A DNA stretch of 64,000 bases from Linderina pennispora (Eukaryota; Kickxellomycota; Kickxellomycetes; Kickxellales; Kickxellaceae): assembly GCF_002104995.1 (NCBI RefSeq), contig NW_024468249.1, positions 558,001 through 622,000 on the forward strand, given 5' to 3'. The translations under genes and the position numbers were made by a program. How positions within the stretch are numbered: the first letter of the stretch is position 1; each line of letters opens with the position of its first letter. A model generated the notes under the pieces. It was not told the origin of the DNA and did no database searches. It saw nothing but the letters and a program-made list of their open reading frames with translations. Shown piece after piece: positions 22,571 to 33,389 of this stretch.

Positions 22571-23326
22571 ATATGGCTATTCTAGACATAAACTGAAATA
22601 CAGGTAGTGTCTGCACGACTTTCAAGCGGTATGTTTCAGTTGTTGATTGGCTACTAGTTGAACAAGGTGCGTCATTTCTCAAGTTTTTACTCTACTTGTC
22701 TTTATCTTTAGCTTTATCTTTATCTTTACCTATATATAAGATTTTATAGTCCAAAAGTGTCCGACTGTCTGCTAGAACCTTTTTAATTAAAAATATCCCT
22801 TTTAAACCTCAATGCGAGTTTGGGTGACTTGCTCCGTAAACTCCGTTTGATCTTGTGCGGTATCTGACCTCGTCGGTGAAACTAGGACGAGTTGTTATTG
22901 TAGTGGTCACAGGTCTCCACTAGATATCTCCATTGGTTCAGTGCAAGAGCTGCTCTCGTTGTCGGTCGGCCTGATAACTTCCATGGTGTCATCATGGTGG
23001 TCATCACCGGCTGCGCAACACTCTTAGGATATCTATTTATGAGCACCTATTGAATAAGGCCATATAGCTCTTCTAGCGGTCATGCAATATTTGTGGGTTT
23101 ATTTTATAAATTAATTTGGCTTATGAACATGCGTAAGTGGTAGTATTTGGGCCACAATGGACCCAGTCTGTATAGACTGATTCAAGAGACGGTATCAGTG
23201 CTAAGGGCCCCAAGAACCATGCAAGCCAGATCATTATTAATAAAGAGTTCTTAATGCTATGCATACGCAATACAGCAAAACTGAACAGCATCATTTCTCT
23301 TCTTACTTGCCTATTGAATTTCTCAA

Positions 23327-23990
23327 ATGAATATTACCCGCAGCACTACTGTCATAAAGACATCACTTGGTGGTATTGGCTTCCGTGATTCTATGTTGCC
23401 CCGCCTAGAGCAATTTGTACACAGCGTCAATATCATCAAAGAGCATACATACATGCTTGCACGATGGATATTACTCCATCAACTAGCTGGCGGGGATGCT
23501 TTTGACCCTTCAATACCTATGAAAAAGGGATTCTTTCGTTCAATTTATTTATTCATTTATCGTAACCTGAAGGCGAAGACTGTCATATCTGCCGAGGATT
23601 TCGTTAGCCGGAAGGACAGGTCAGAACTGTCGAGCGCAGATTTCGGTGATGTAATTAGATACCATATTTATGATTATCTACTACATAATGGCGATATCGA
23701 GCTACATAGCGCGCGGAATGAATCAAGTAGCAACATATGTGGATACCGAGCTGCTAGCATCATACAAGAACAACATTGTGTTGCACTATGGCAGTTGCCT
23801 ACAGCGGATTCTGGCCAAATTGATTGATATTCGCAGCCACAAAAACACACTGCACAGTACAATGGGCAATGTGTCCAAGGCTGAGTTCAATGACGCATGT
23901 CAAGTGTGTATTTGTACACCTGCACAGAAGCTCCGCCAGGCAGTTGCCTCTAGGCACCCTGATCGCCATTGCACCAACAATCATCCGACA
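23327..23990 (+). pseudogene. Truncated Fanzor N-terminal remnant
   Basis: The first 120 or so residues (MNITRSTTVIKTSLGGIGF ...) are nearly identical to the N-terminus of the Fanzor at 42062-39601. Near 23707 a small deletion relative to that copy shifts the frame. The second frame, visible from 23670 (GMNQVATYVDTELLASYKN ... LRQAVASRHP), continues the homology until the deletion junction at 23960. All RuvC and zinc-finger coding sequence is missing, so no active nuclease can be made. What follows the junction is the noncoding 3' end of the element, although the frame happens to stay open to 24089. Confidence 0.8.
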
Positions 23991-24056
23991 CGTTCAAATG
24001 ACCGGTTCGCCGTGATGCTCTTATCGACGTGTCAACCCATGCTGACTAGCAACCGA

Positions 24057-24071
24057 GCTCGCATCGCGAGC
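24057..24071 (+). repeat. Subterminal hairpin of element copy 1
   Basis: Perfect 6-bp stem GCTCGC/GCGAGC with loop ATC, ending nine bases before the terminal CTAG. It is conserved in copy 2. Its size and placement match Helitron 3' hairpins. Confidence 0.75.
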
Positions 24072-24931
24072 AGAGTGTTTCTAGTATAGGGAATATCCTT
24101 TAAACTGCTCTATCCTATGTACTACTTTTTTGAGACGCATAACTGGAGATAATCATACACATTATCCTGTCATTCGATGAGCACTTATGATTTGCTCTAG
24201 AGAATCTGTAGCTCTCACCGATGTTGTCATTTGCTATTCCAACTAATAAGGTACAGGATCAGACACTAAACACAACTGGTATCTATATGCTTGAATATGT
24301 TCACCCATGGCTAACAGTATGTAGCCATATCGCGCAATACCCCACCTGGGAACTCGTTCATCCTTGCCAAGGATGAACTATTGCATAATGCAGCGCGCAC
24401 ACTAAACGCAATAGGGCGTATTTCAAGGCTCTCATACATCTATATATGTGTTACGAGAAGTGGTAGTGCCAATCTTCAGTGATGTGGCGGCGAATATAAC
24501 TTTGGGATTAGTCATGCCACAACAACATAAACGAGAAAGGATAGACAGGCTGCTTATACAAGTCATATGTTATACTAATCACGATGTTTCCGCCCGCTGT
24601 AGGCGCTAAAAGTCACCACAATTATGCAAGACAAACAACGCTTATATCGCATAGAGGTGGGCTCATATCGCAAGCGCGGAGCACTCAGGTATATACCAAG
24701 TCTAATCTGAAAGCCCTAATCAGGATCACATGCACTTATGCAATCCAGCAGCTCCCTACTTCACAGGATACAGCAACCCACATTACTAGAGTCTCTGTTG
24801 TTAATACTAATTGCTACTAATTGTGCAACAAGCTATACTCATGTCTACAACACTCTCATTCTCTGCTCGCTAAATTGCCTTAACGTTTGGAAACACTATA
24901 TTTTCTGCTTGACCCACACACAACTAATACT

Positions 24932-25648
24932 ATGAGGGCGATAGTCGAGTCAGAAGGCAGGCTGATTGATTATGGTAGCCGCTTGGTGACGCTGAAGATG
25001 TACATCGGGAGCTTAGTTTTCCTCCGGTATCCCAAAGGGGAATACACGTTCCGCTGGCCGATGCGACTGGTAGAGGGCATACACAATGTTCCCCAGCCAA
25101 GTACTGTTGGTTTCGAAAAAGTGTACAAGCGCATTATTAAAGAAGAAGACCTGAAGAACAAGAAGCTTCTCCGCTGCTTTTCCACTACTATAGCCTTCAA
25201 GGCTGAATACCAGGGAAGAGATGTCTTTGTGAAGTATGCTCGCGACGAAGACAAGGTGACGGCTCTCATCGCTGAATCGGTGATAGGATTTAGATTCCTC
25301 CCAAAGCACGCATATATACAGGAGTATCTCGGAGTCACACCAAACGGCCTGGTCTCTGAATACTTCGAAGGAGAGGAGCTTTCGATGGTGGACAGCCTAT
25401 CGGATGTGGGGAAAAGCAAATGCCTTGCGGCGCTGAAGGTCCTCCATGACAAGGAGATAGTTCATGGCGACTTGGGGCCGCAAAACATCTTGGTAAACGG
25501 GGATGAGATCAAACTGATCGACTTCTCCTACGCGTACAGCAAGACATGGAATATCGACCATGCATACGAAGACGGCTACGTACACTCCACCCCCGCTGCC
25601 GAAGTCGAAAAGCTAACTGAGCATCTGAAGAAACTAAAAAGCAGCTAG
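24932..25648 (+). CDS. Small protein-kinase-like protein
   Basis: About 238 residues from ATG 24932 (MRAIVESEGRLIDYG); an in-frame ATG at 24887 adds 15 unconvincing residues. The C-terminal half has kinase landmarks: a VAIK-like lysine (DVFVKYARDED), an alpha-C-type Glu (ALIAESVIGF), a hinge-like GLVSEYFEGEEL, catalytic-loop HGDLGPQNILV (HxD and Asn present) and metal-binding IDFSYA, with DFS in place of DFG. The fold is small and the C-lobe ends soon after the metal site, as in RIO/Bud32/aminoglycoside-phosphotransferase-type kinases. Substrate is unknown. It sits in the AT-rich island 0.85 kb downstream of element copy 1, inside the direct-repeat pair, suggesting an accessory or lineage-specific gene. 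Confidence 0.65.
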   Translation: MRAIVESEGRLIDYGSRLVTLKMYIGSLVFLRYPKGEYTFRWPMRLVEGIHNVPQPSTVGFEKVYKRIIKEEDLKNKKLLRCFSTTIAFKAEYQGRDVFVKYARDEDKVTALIAESVIGFRFLPKHAYIQEYLGVTPNGLVSEYFEGEELSMVDSLSDVGKSKCLAALKVLHDKEIVHGDLGPQNILVNGDEIKLIDFSYAYSKTWNIDHAYEDGYVHSTPAAEVEKLTEHLKKLKSS

Positions 25649-26192
25649 TAATTTTTTGAATATCTATAATCCGGTACTGGCTGGTATGGTATTCAATAGC
25701 CACATAGACCAAGTGTCAGGGACACGACAAAGACACGTAAAATTGACCTTTTTAGTGGCAAAAGTGATTAACTGATAAGGTATTAGTATGGATCATACAG
25801 CTTGGGGGAAAAGACGAGCCATCGCAGAAACAGGGATGCTGTTGTGTTTGTTGAATGTGTGGGGATTTTAAAAGGTATATTTAATACTGAAGAAAAGAGA
25901 GAAAAGGGAATAGATGAGTTGCGCAGGAGAGTTTTCAATACGGCCGTCTGTGCAACTTATCAGAGGCTCGATGTTGCCTCTATTGTGTAGGCTGTAGCAA
26001 AGGTCTCGTTGGCTCCCGGCTTGCCGCCATCTGGTTCGGCTGACATGTCGACGTCACGGACAGCCGCAGTGGGCGCGCAACATATTAACTATATCAATTC
26101 CATGGCTGAAACACGGTCAGGTGATTGGGTTCGAACGTGTAAATCTATATGAAAACAGTGCTTTTGGGTGTCTTAAATGAGAAATTTTTCGT
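25649..26192. other. Intergenic segment with right copy of the direct repeat
   Basis: AT-rich and without a supported gene; the open frame at 25802-25990 has no domain. It contains the right copy of the 41-bp repeat and probably the HSP104 3' UTR. Confidence 0.5.
26086..26126 (+). repeat. 41-bp direct repeat, right copy
   Basis: Partner of 22530-22570 in the same orientation, about 88% identical. It marks the right edge of the AT-rich island just before the HSP104 3' end. Confidence 0.7.
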
Positions 26193-28871
26193 TTACATCT
26201 GCATGTCAGCGTCTGTCTCTTCCGGCTTGGCGTCGACTGTGAAGACAAACTCCTCAGGCAGACCATCGACATGGGTAATTTTGATGATGCTGTGGTCAGG
26301 CAGCGAACCGCGGATGATCTCCTTAGAAATCGCAGTGACGAGGTTCTTTTCCAGGAAGCGGCGAATGGGACGAGCGCCATACAGCGGATCATAGCTCTCC
26401 TTCAGCACATGGTTGATACCCCCATCATCCATGGTAAGCGTGATGTCGCGCTCAGCCAGGCGCGATTCGATCTGGCTCAGCTGCAGACGTACCACGCTGC
26501 GCAGGTTATCGTATCCCAAGCGGTTAAACACGACGATCTCGTCAAGACGGTTGAGCAGCTCTGGGCGCAGTGTACGGCGCAGGTCGTTCATGACCAAGTC
26601 CTGAACACCCTGGGGCAGCACACCGGTATCGGTGAGCGACGGGTTGAGCTGCGATGTGTACTCAAGGATCTTGTCCTGGCCGATGTTGGATGTCAGGATG
26701 ATCACGCACTGAGTGAAGTCGATCAGGCGGCCCTGGCCGTCGGTCAGTCGGCCATCGTCGAGTACCTGCAGCAGAATGTTAAGGACGTTGGGATGTGCCT
26801 TCTCGATCTCATCGAATAGGATGACGTTGTACGGCCGCCTGCGCACGATCTCGGTCAGCTGGCCGCCCTCCTCATAGCCGACATAGCCGGGTGCTGAGCC
26901 AATCATGCGCGACACAGTGTGCTGCTCCATATACTCGGACATGTCGAGGCGCATCATGTACTTCTCGTTATCGAAGAGTTCGCGTGCCAGCGCCTTGGCA
27001 AGCTCCGTCTTTCCGGTTCCTGTGGGACCAAGGAACAGGAACGAGCCGGTGGGCTGGTTAGTGCGAGCCATGCCGGCGCGCGACCGCAGAATGGCGTCGG
27101 CGACAGCGTCAATAGCGCGGTCCTGGCCGACAACTGATTTCTTCAGGCGCTCAGCCAGGGTCATCAAGCGCTCGACCTGCGACTGCGTCAGGCGCTGCAC
27201 AGGGATGCCGGTCCAGCGGGCGATGACCTCGGCAACCTGGTCAGGCCCAACCACCGAGCTCAGCATCTCCTCCTTGATCTCCCCGCTAGCAACCTTGGCC
27301 TCGTGCTCGGCCTGGCGCCTGTGCAGCTCCTTGAGGTGGCTCTGGAGCTCAGGAATCGCGTAGAACTCCATATCTGCAGCGCGCTCAAGGTCGTGGCGAC
27401 GGCGCGCGTCTTCGGCCTTCAGACGCAGCTCGTCCATCTTCTGGTTTGCGCTGCGGATCTCGTCCAGGAGACCCTTTTCAGACTCGTAGCGCAGCTTGAG
27501 CGGGCGCAGTTCCTCGTTGATCTGTTCAATTTCCTTGCCGACTGCTTCAAGGCGCATGCGCGAAGAGTCGTCCTTTTCCTTCTGCAGTGCAATGCGCTCG
27601 ATTTCAAGCTGCTGCAAACGGCGCTCCAGGTGATCGATTTGCTCGGGCTGCGAGTCGAGCTGGACGCGGGTCCACGCCATGGCCTCGTCGACAACATCCA
27701 GGGCCTTGTCAGGCAGGCGGCGGTTGGTGATGTAGCGGTCGGAGAGCTGGGCAGCAGTGACCAGCGCGGCATCAAGCACCTTGACGCCGTGATGGCTTTC
27801 ATAACGCTCCTTCAGTCCACGCAGGATCGAAATCGTGTCCTGTACGGAGGGCTCCGAGACATTGACCCTCTGGAAGCGGCGCTCAAAGGCGGCATCCTTT
27901 TCAACATACTTCTGGTACTCGTCGTCGGTGGTAGCGCCGATGACGCGCAGTTCGCCGCGGGCCAGCATGGGCTTGAGCAGGTTGGCGGCATCCATGGCGC
28001 CATCGGTCTTTCCGGCACCGAGCACCAAGTGGATCTCGTCAATGAACAGGATGGCGCCGCCCTCACACTCGGTGACCTCCTTGAGCACAGCCTTCAGGCG
28101 CTCCTCAAACTCGCCGCGGTACTTGGCGCCGGCAATCAGCGCGCCCATGTCCAGTGAGAACAGGTGCGTCTGGAGAGTTTTTGGCACGTCATTGGCGACA
28201 ATGCGCTGCGCCAGGCCCTCGACAATGGCGGTCTTGCCTGTACCGGGCGGACCGGCCAGGATCGGATTCGACTTGTTGCGGCGGCACAGCACGCGGATGA
28301 CCTGCCTGATTTCGTCGTCGCGGCCGATGATGGGGTCGATCTTGCCGCCCTCGACCTGCTTGATCATGTCGACCGCATACTTGCTCAGTGCGTCAAAATT
28401 CTCCTCGGCGTTCTTCGACGTGACCTTGCGCGACCCGCGCGTCTTCTTGATTATATCGCGCAGCTGCTTCAGCGAGACGCGGGCGCGATCCAGGATCTCC
28501 TGCACCGATCGTTGATAGGTCAAAGCCAGGAGGAAGGTGTCGACAGCCACCAGAGAGTCGCCCATTGCCTGCATCTCCTTCTTGGCTTGTGGCAGGGTGT
28601 CAAAGAAGCTGCGGCTGAAGCCGGGCTCGGGCGGCGCGGGGTCCTGCGCGGGAAGGCGGGCGATCGCGCTGCGGACTGCGCGCTCAAACTCGACCGGCTG
28701 TGCACCGACCTTGTCGATAATGTTCTTGAGGTAGCCGTCGTCCTGCTCCCAAAGGGCGAGTAGGAGGTGGGCGAGATCAACTGTGAGGTTCTGGTTCTCG
28801 ACGGCCAGCGCCATCGACGACTTGACAGCCTCCAGCAGCTTGTCGGTGTACTCTTCTGCGTTGAATGACAT
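26193..28871 (-). CDS. HSP104: Hsp104/ClpB disaggregase
   Basis: An intact 892-residue AAA+ chaperone that extracts and refolds aggregated proteins with Hsp70/Hsp40 in the cytosol and nucleus. Order of domains: Clp-N (1-150); NBD1 with Walker [14 protein letters not shown] (about 210), Walker B ILFIDEIH and pore loop [11 protein letters not shown]; the M-domain coiled coil (about 410-530, [21 protein letters not shown]); NBD2 with Walker [14 protein letters not shown], pore loop GYVGYEEGG and Walker [13 protein letters not shown]; and the C-terminal small domain. The tail (EETDADMQM) is acidic and resembles the conserved end of yeast Hsp104, which recruits TPR co-chaperones. Length is normal and no frameshift is present. 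A perfect TATA box lies 144 bp upstream. It is divergent from ACBP. Confidence 0.97.
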   Translation of the reverse strand: MSFNAEEYTDKLLEAVKSSMALAVENQNLTVDLAHLLLALWEQDDGYLKNIIDKVGAQPVEFERAVRSAIARLPAQDPAPPEPGFSRSFFDTLPQAKKEMQAMGDSLVAVDTFLLALTYQRSVQEILDRARVSLKQLRDIIKKTRGSRKVTSKNAEENFDALSKYAVDMIKQVEGGKIDPIIGRDDEIRQVIRVLCRRNKSNPILAGPPGTGKTAIVEGLAQRIVANDVPKTLQTHLFSLDMGALIAGAKYRGEFEERLKAVLKEVTECEGGAILFIDEIHLVLGAGKTDGAMDAANLLKPMLARGELRVIGATTDDEYQKYVEKDAAFERRFQRVNVSEPSVQDTISILRGLKERYESHHGVKVLDAALVTAAQLSDRYITNRRLPDKALDVVDEAMAWTRVQLDSQPEQIDHLERRLQQLEIERIALQKEKDDSSRMRLEAVGKEIEQINEELRPLKLRYESEKGLLDEIRSANQKMDELRLKAEDARRRHDLERAADMEFYAIPELQSHLKELHRRQAEHEAKVASGEIKEEMLSSVVGPDQVAEVIARWTGIPVQRLTQSQVERLMTLAERLKKSVVGQDRAIDAVADAILRSRAGMARTNQPTGSFLFLGPTGTGKTELAKALARELFDNEKYMMRLDMSEYMEQHTVSRMIGSAPGYVGYEEGGQLTEIVRRRPYNVILFDEIEKAHPNVLNILLQVLDDGRLTDGQGRLIDFTQCVIILTSNIGQDKILEYTSQLNPSLTDTGVLPQGVQDLVMNDLRRTLRPELLNRLDEIVVFNRLGYDNLRSVVRLQLSQIESRLAERDITLTMDDGGINHVLKESYDPLYGARPIRRFLEKNLVTAISKEIIRGSLPDHSIIKITHVDGLPEEFVFTVDAKPEETDADMQM

Positions 28872-29014
28872 CTTGGGCGTGTGGGCGTGTACAGGTATTT
28901 ACAAAAGGATGGATAGTGTGTGCACTCTAGATAAGAGAAGAAGAAAAAGCGTATAGTGTAGCAAGAAAAAACTTGTTTGCGTGTCTCCCGGCTGGTAGGC
29001 AAGTGGCCAGGTCC

Positions 29015-29022
29015 CTTTTATA
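29015..29022 (-). promoter_or_regulatory. TATA box (TATAAAAG) of HSP104
   Basis: On the minus strand TATAAAAG lies about 145 bp upstream of the HSP104 ATG, a normal distance for a stress-inducible TATA promoter. Only imperfect heat-shock-element-like triplets (near 29075-29095) are visible farther upstream. Confidence 0.55.
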
Positions 29023-29546
29023 CTGATTGACAGTGACGTTGCATTCCAAGGACTGGTGTCCCAGCAAGCACTGGAGGCGCCTAGAATATGCTGGATGTTA
29101 CACCCGCAGCTGTGCGCGATGCCCAGTGAGCGGGGCGGCGAGGTGGTGTCCATGTGTGCCGGTTGCTTTCTACGTCAATGGCAGTGCTGCGTCCGACCTA
29201 TGTGTCCGCCCGCGCACATTGCCAATCATCCGCCACTGGTCCTGGCAGCCTTTGTGCCAGAAGCATCCAGATTCAGCTACCAGCTATCAGTGGTCAGACT
29301 TGTGATTAGCGGATCACATGAAGTCTGATCACCTGCCTTCAAAACCGCAATGTTGGCAGTATTGCTTTATTGGCTTGGGATCGGGGGTCGGCTGAGCTGT
29401 CCCAGAACGTGAAAGTGGCAGCATCGAAAAGCCCCCAGCAACTGCAGCTTCAGGCTTCTCAAAACAGCCAGCGGCCGTCACCACTCACCCTTTCTGTCTC
29501 TTGATAGTTCCACTTTTCGTCAATTTCACACCAGATTCCATTCGCC

Positions 29547-29825
29547 ATGTCTGAAGCCGCCTCTACCGGAAACGCTGCCTTCGTCACTGCCTCGCAGGAG
29601 GTCACGAAGCTGAGCACTGCTCCCTCGAACGACATCAAGCTGCAGCTGTACGCCAACTTCAAGCAGGGCATCAACGGCGACAACACGACTCCTGCCCCGG
29701 GCTTCATGGACTTCACCGGCAAGGCCAAGTGGAACGCCTGGACTGCCCTCAAGGGCACCAGCAAGGAGGACGCCCAGGCCAAGTACATTGCGCTGGTCGA
29801 GGAGCTCAAGAAGACCCACGCCTAA
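29547..29825 (+). CDS. ACB1: Acyl-CoA-binding protein
   Basis: An intact 92-residue ACBP, a cytosolic carrier of long-chain acyl-CoA esters. It has the four-helix signature: AAFVTASQEVTKL (helix 1), DIKLQLYANFKQGINGDN (the YxxYKQ ligand region, here YANFKQG), PGFMDFTGKAKWNAWTALKG (the conserved KWxAW) and EDAQAKYIALVEELKK (the C-terminal helix with Tyr and Leu). The ATG at 29547 gives the standard length. It is transcribed away from HSP104 and is followed by the RhoGAP gene on the same strand. Confidence 0.96.
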   Translation: MSEAASTGNAAFVTASQEVTKLSTAPSNDIKLQLYANFKQGINGDNTTPAPGFMDFTGKAKWNAWTALKGTSKEDAQAKYIALVEELKKTHA

Positions 29826-30183
29826 ATCCACATAAATAGCATTTGGTTTCTGGCCGGAAGGCACTAAATAAACCTCCCTTTTGGCCTACATGATCAGTGG
29901 CGGAGACCGGGCACTGGCTCCGTGGTGGTCCGAGTATGCCAGCAATGAGCTGTGCGGGATCTGGCAGCCGCCCATGGGCCAAGGCTCGAAAGGAGCGGCG
30001 CATACAGCTGAGGGCGCATGCTGCAGCACGGGCGGTGATCAAGTGACACTGAGATTTCTCCACCGTCTGTGCCCGCGCCGCTGCTCGACTTTTGCGTTGT
30101 TGGCCCACACCCGGCGGCCCTTGTCCCCCTTTACTTCCCCACCTTGCTTGATAACAAACATTCCTCATTACGTTTCAGACAAG

Positions 30184-31989
30184 ATGAATTCAAACAACGG
30201 GTTTGCGGATTTCGCCAAAAAGTTCAACACACTAGGCGACAACATCAAGAAGGCGTTCAACGACGGGCCGCTGGGCAACACCCCGCGGCGTGCGCCCTCG
30301 TCCTCGGATGACGTGCTTGGGCTCGACGCCGAGGCGTTCCGCGAAGCAACCATAACAGGCAACGACGGCGGCGAGCTGGCCACGTATGTCAACGAGAAGC
30401 TGGTGTTTGAGGCAGGCGTGGACTACGAGAGCCGGCCGATTCTAGTGTTCTCGGCATGCCGGCTGCTGAACCCCGACGTGGTGGACTACGACCGGCTGCT
30501 GAATCTGATACAGTTCCGGCTCGACGACTTTGTCGAGAGCGACTACACGGTGGTGCTGTTTGCGGCCAATGCGCGCTACAAGCCCAGCCCAAAGTGGCTG
30601 TACACGGCGTACCGGCGGCTGGGGCGCAAGTACAAGAAGAACCTGAAGGCGCTGTACATTGTGCACCCTGCAAAGTGGGTGCAGTTCCTGATGACGGCAA
30701 TGAACACAATGCTGAGCCCAAAGTTCGCCAAGAAGGTCAAGTGGCTCGACACGCTCTCGGAGCTGGCCCACTTTGTGCCCATCGACCAGATCAACATCCC
30801 GCCCGAGGTCTACCAGTTCAACGCAACCAAGGAGGCCGAGATTACAATCCCCAAACACGTCGGCCCGGCGAGCCGCTACTTTGGCGTGCCGCTGGAAAGC
30901 CTGATGGGCACTCACGGCGAGTTAGGCTTGCCGGCTCCGGTGGCCGACGCACTGGACTACCTGTATACGCATGCGCTGGAGGTGCAGGATCTGTTCCGCC
31001 GGTCGCCGGCGTCGGCTACGCTGCTCAAGGTTCGCAGTCAGTACGAGTCCGAGGGCATGGCGTCGGTATCGTATGCCGTGTGGGGCGAGCACGTGGCTGC
31101 AGCCATCCTGAAGACCTGGTGCCGTGAGCTGCCGCAGCCACTGGTGCCGTCGCACTACTACGAGCTGATCCGGCTCATGCCGAACCCCGACAGCCAGCCC
31201 GAGCCAGCTGCTGCATATGTGCGCGATGTCATCCTGCCCGCACTGTCGGATCCGCCGTGTGTGGCGCTGCTGCTGGCGGCCCTGTTTGGTCTGCTGCGTG
31301 CTGTAGCCGACCATGCAGCCGTGAACAATATGACGGCGGCCAAGCTGGCAGCAGCGTGGGCGCCCAATTTTGTGCGCTCGTCGCAGCCCGACATTGACAT
31401 TTCCATGTGTTCGGTGACTCGTTTCTCCGACAACACGCATGTGCGCCATGACAACAGCGACAACGAGGACGACGACGACGACGACGAAGAAGACGACGAA
31501 GAAGAAGACGATGACGACGTGCTGGATCTAACTGCCCGTGACGACGAGAACCGCCCGAATGTTGTGTCGCTGGCCAAACTCATGATCGACCAGTACCAGA
31601 CCATCTTCAAGCCGACGCTCGAGGCCGCCGAGGCACAGGCGAAAGAACAGGCCGCACAGCGGAAGCCGCCGCCCAAGCCTGTCCGTCGCAGCACACCACG
31701 CGGCGATATTCCACCAACCAAGCCCCCGCGCCGCACCCCGCCCACGGCACAGCCCAAGAACGACGACAACAGCCTGGTGCAGGCCAGTGACGAGGATATT
31801 GCTGCCCTGGCGGAGGCCATGGGCAGAAGCGACTTGGTGGAGTCGGCGACGCCCAAGCCTGTGTCGGCCGAGGATATCTCCAAGCGCCTGCAGGCCGAGC
31901 ACGAGGCTGCGGCCAAGGCACAGGCAGCCAAAGAGAGCAACCCCAAGGGCGATGACGACGACGAAATCGTTATTAGCGACTTTGTCTAA
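30184..31989 (+). CDS. CRAL-TRIO (Sec14-like) plus RhoGAP protein, Ecm25/ARHGAP1-like
   Basis: About 601 residues from ATG 30184. The frame is open farther upstream to 29881, but that part overlaps the ACBP 3' region and is Cys/Pro-rich noise. Residues 60-215 form a lipid-binding CRAL-TRIO/BCH-type domain (RPILVFSACRLLNPDVVDYDRLL ... LKALYIVHPAKWVQFLMTAMNTMLSPKFAKKVKWL). Residues about 225-400 form a RhoGAP domain: FGVPLESLM, an arginine-finger region VQDLFRRSPASATL, a GEHVAAAILKTWCRELPQPLVPSHYY core and AAAWAPNF. An Asp/Glu run (about 422-445) and Pro/Arg-rich SH3-type motifs (RKPPPKPVRRSTPRG, TKPPRRTPP) follow. It is likely a Rho/Cdc42 regulator in polarity or membrane traffic, with actin-patch partners binding the proline motifs (inferred). 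Confidence 0.88.
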   Translation: MNSNNGFADFAKKFNTLGDNIKKAFNDGPLGNTPRRAPSSSDDVLGLDAEAFREATITGNDGGELATYVNEKLVFEAGVDYESRPILVFSACRLLNPDVVDYDRLLNLIQFRLDDFVESDYTVVLFAANARYKPSPKWLYTAYRRLGRKYKKNLKALYIVHPAKWVQFLMTAMNTMLSPKFAKKVKWLDTLSELAHFVPIDQINIPPEVYQFNATKEAEITIPKHVGPASRYFGVPLESLMGTHGELGLPAPVADALDYLYTHALEVQDLFRRSPASATLLKVRSQYESEGMASVSYAVWGEHVAAAILKTWCRELPQPLVPSHYYELIRLMPNPDSQPEPAAAYVRDVILPALSDPPCVALLLAALFGLLRAVADHAAVNNMTAAKLAAAWAPNFVRSSQPDIDISMCSVTRFSDNTHVRHDNSDNEDDDDDDEEDDEEEDDDDVLDLTARDDENRPNVVSLAKLMIDQYQTIFKPTLEAAEAQAKEQAAQRKPPPKPVRRSTPRGDIPPTKPPRRTPPTAQPKNDDNSLVQASDEDIAALAEAMGRSDLVESATPKPVSAEDISKRLQAEHEAAAKAQAAKESNPKGDDDDEIVISDFV

Positions 31990-33389
31990 CGGCTCGCCAT
32001 TTATGGATATCCGTCCGCATTCTACTTTCTTCATAATTCCCCCTTAAAATTACCCAATTCCGCAACAACTGACTCCTTCGTTCGCAGATGGCTGAGCCGT
32101 GCTGGGCTGGGCGCTGCTGTGAGAGGACCCCTCGCTCTGTGCAGCACGCAGTTCCCGAAAAACCTTAACTGTGGCTCACGCCTAAGCCGCAAGAATGCAG
32201 CCCGTGCCATATGCAGAGCCGGTATTCCTCATGGAAGGAACCGGGAGAAGGGGGGGTGAGGCTTTGCACACTAAAATAACTCTCTTTAGGACCAGCCAAA
32301 GGAGGCAACACAGAACCACACGTCAATCGAACGTCGCAGCATGGACACAATCCACAATGCGTCGCTGAGACAGAGGCAACAATCCTCGGCTCGAGAACAT
32401 CTCGAATGCCGGGACGGCCGTGTCTCGGGGAGGAATAGTGTGAGGTGGTGCTGAGGCGCACACAGCAGAGCAGTGACCCGCGTGTATGGATCGTCCTCGC
32501 TTTGGATGTTTTGAACTAACAGCCAAATCGCCCTGTGTGCTAGCCCAGCTTCTCCAGCGTGGCAGATCGCAGAGGCAGAGAAGGCCATTTCCAGCGCACA
32601 ACCCGGCTACTGTGCCGGGTGCGACAGCGTAATAACTAGTATTGCTGGGACAATCAAGAAGCGGGGGATGGGACCAGAAATCAAAGAAATGAACGGCGAA
32701 AACCGGTCTGACACTTGGAAACCAATTGCTACTGTCGCAGCATTAGCAAAGGCACGCTCCAGAGTATCGTTGGCTGGATCCCAAATAAACAAGCTTTGGA
32801 TTTGCTCCAGACAAAAACACAGGCAATTTGGCCAGACCGTATCGGTCCAGGGGTGGGTTGATCCGGGTGGTGTTCACCATGCCCCTCCCCAATATGAGCT
32901 ATTTTGCTCCTTTTTTTAAAGTTGCAGCCCGACGGCAGCAACTCACAAGCATGTGCTGGGAGCAGTCAAAACGGACCCAGGTGGCTTTTTCTCCTTGTTT
33001 GGCACAAGCTTGTGAGAGGGTGACGATGGAGCTTCTCCCTCGCTCCCCCGCCGCCTGCTACTTGTTAAAAGTAGCCCGCTTGCCTGCTACCTGCATGTCC
33101 ACCAATGCACCAGCTTTCCTCCTTTCGCTCTTTGCTCCGCTGACCACCAATTCCCTCCAATCTGTTTAAAACCTGTCTGGCGATCGCCCACCCAGCCAGC
33201 AAACTTCATAAAGTCTTCGCCATTTTCCGTTCCCTTATTTTTTTTCTTTTTCATCCATTTACCTGACGACGTTTTTTCTATCTCTCCCTCCTGTATTTTC
33301 CACACGTATTTCGGCACCAGCATTACCTGTCTAAGGATTCTTGAATACAAGGGCATCGTTTGCACCAGCTTTCTCTTAATAGCCATATA
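31990..33389. other. Intergenic region upstream of the disordered-protein gene
   Basis: About 1.4 kb with no supported gene on either strand. The last 250 bases are T/C-rich (a TTATTTTTTTTC stretch near 33235), resembling the long pyrimidine leader in front of other plus-strand genes here, and probably contain the promoter and 5' UTR. Confidence 0.55.

Larger units (their letters stand above)
22705..24084 (+). mobile_element. Internally deleted Fanzor-bearing Helitron-like element (copy 1)
   Basis: This 1.38-kb segment is homologous end to end to the minus-strand element at 39450-42692, but lacks the part corresponding to 39573-41423 of that copy. The 5' end is a TCTTTA-type hexamer array (TCTTTA, GCTTTA, TCTTTA, TCTTTACC) preceded by A. 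The exact first base could be 22705, 22717 or 22723. The 3' end is a hairpin (24057-24071), nine bases, then CTAG at 24081-24084, followed by T. There are no terminal inverted repeats or target duplication. The junction at 23960-23964 is TGATC, which also occurs at both deletion endpoints of the long copy. It is non-autonomous but retains both ends. Confidence 0.75.

Noticed and set aside
29041-29100. Heat-shock element for HSP104
   Set aside because: Only imperfect nGAAn-like triplets (AGAAT ATGCT GGATG); too weak to call.
29881-30183. N-terminal extension of the RhoGAP frame
   Set aside because: Overlaps the ACBP 3' region and encodes Cys/Pro-rich noise; ATG 30184 begins the protein-like sequence.
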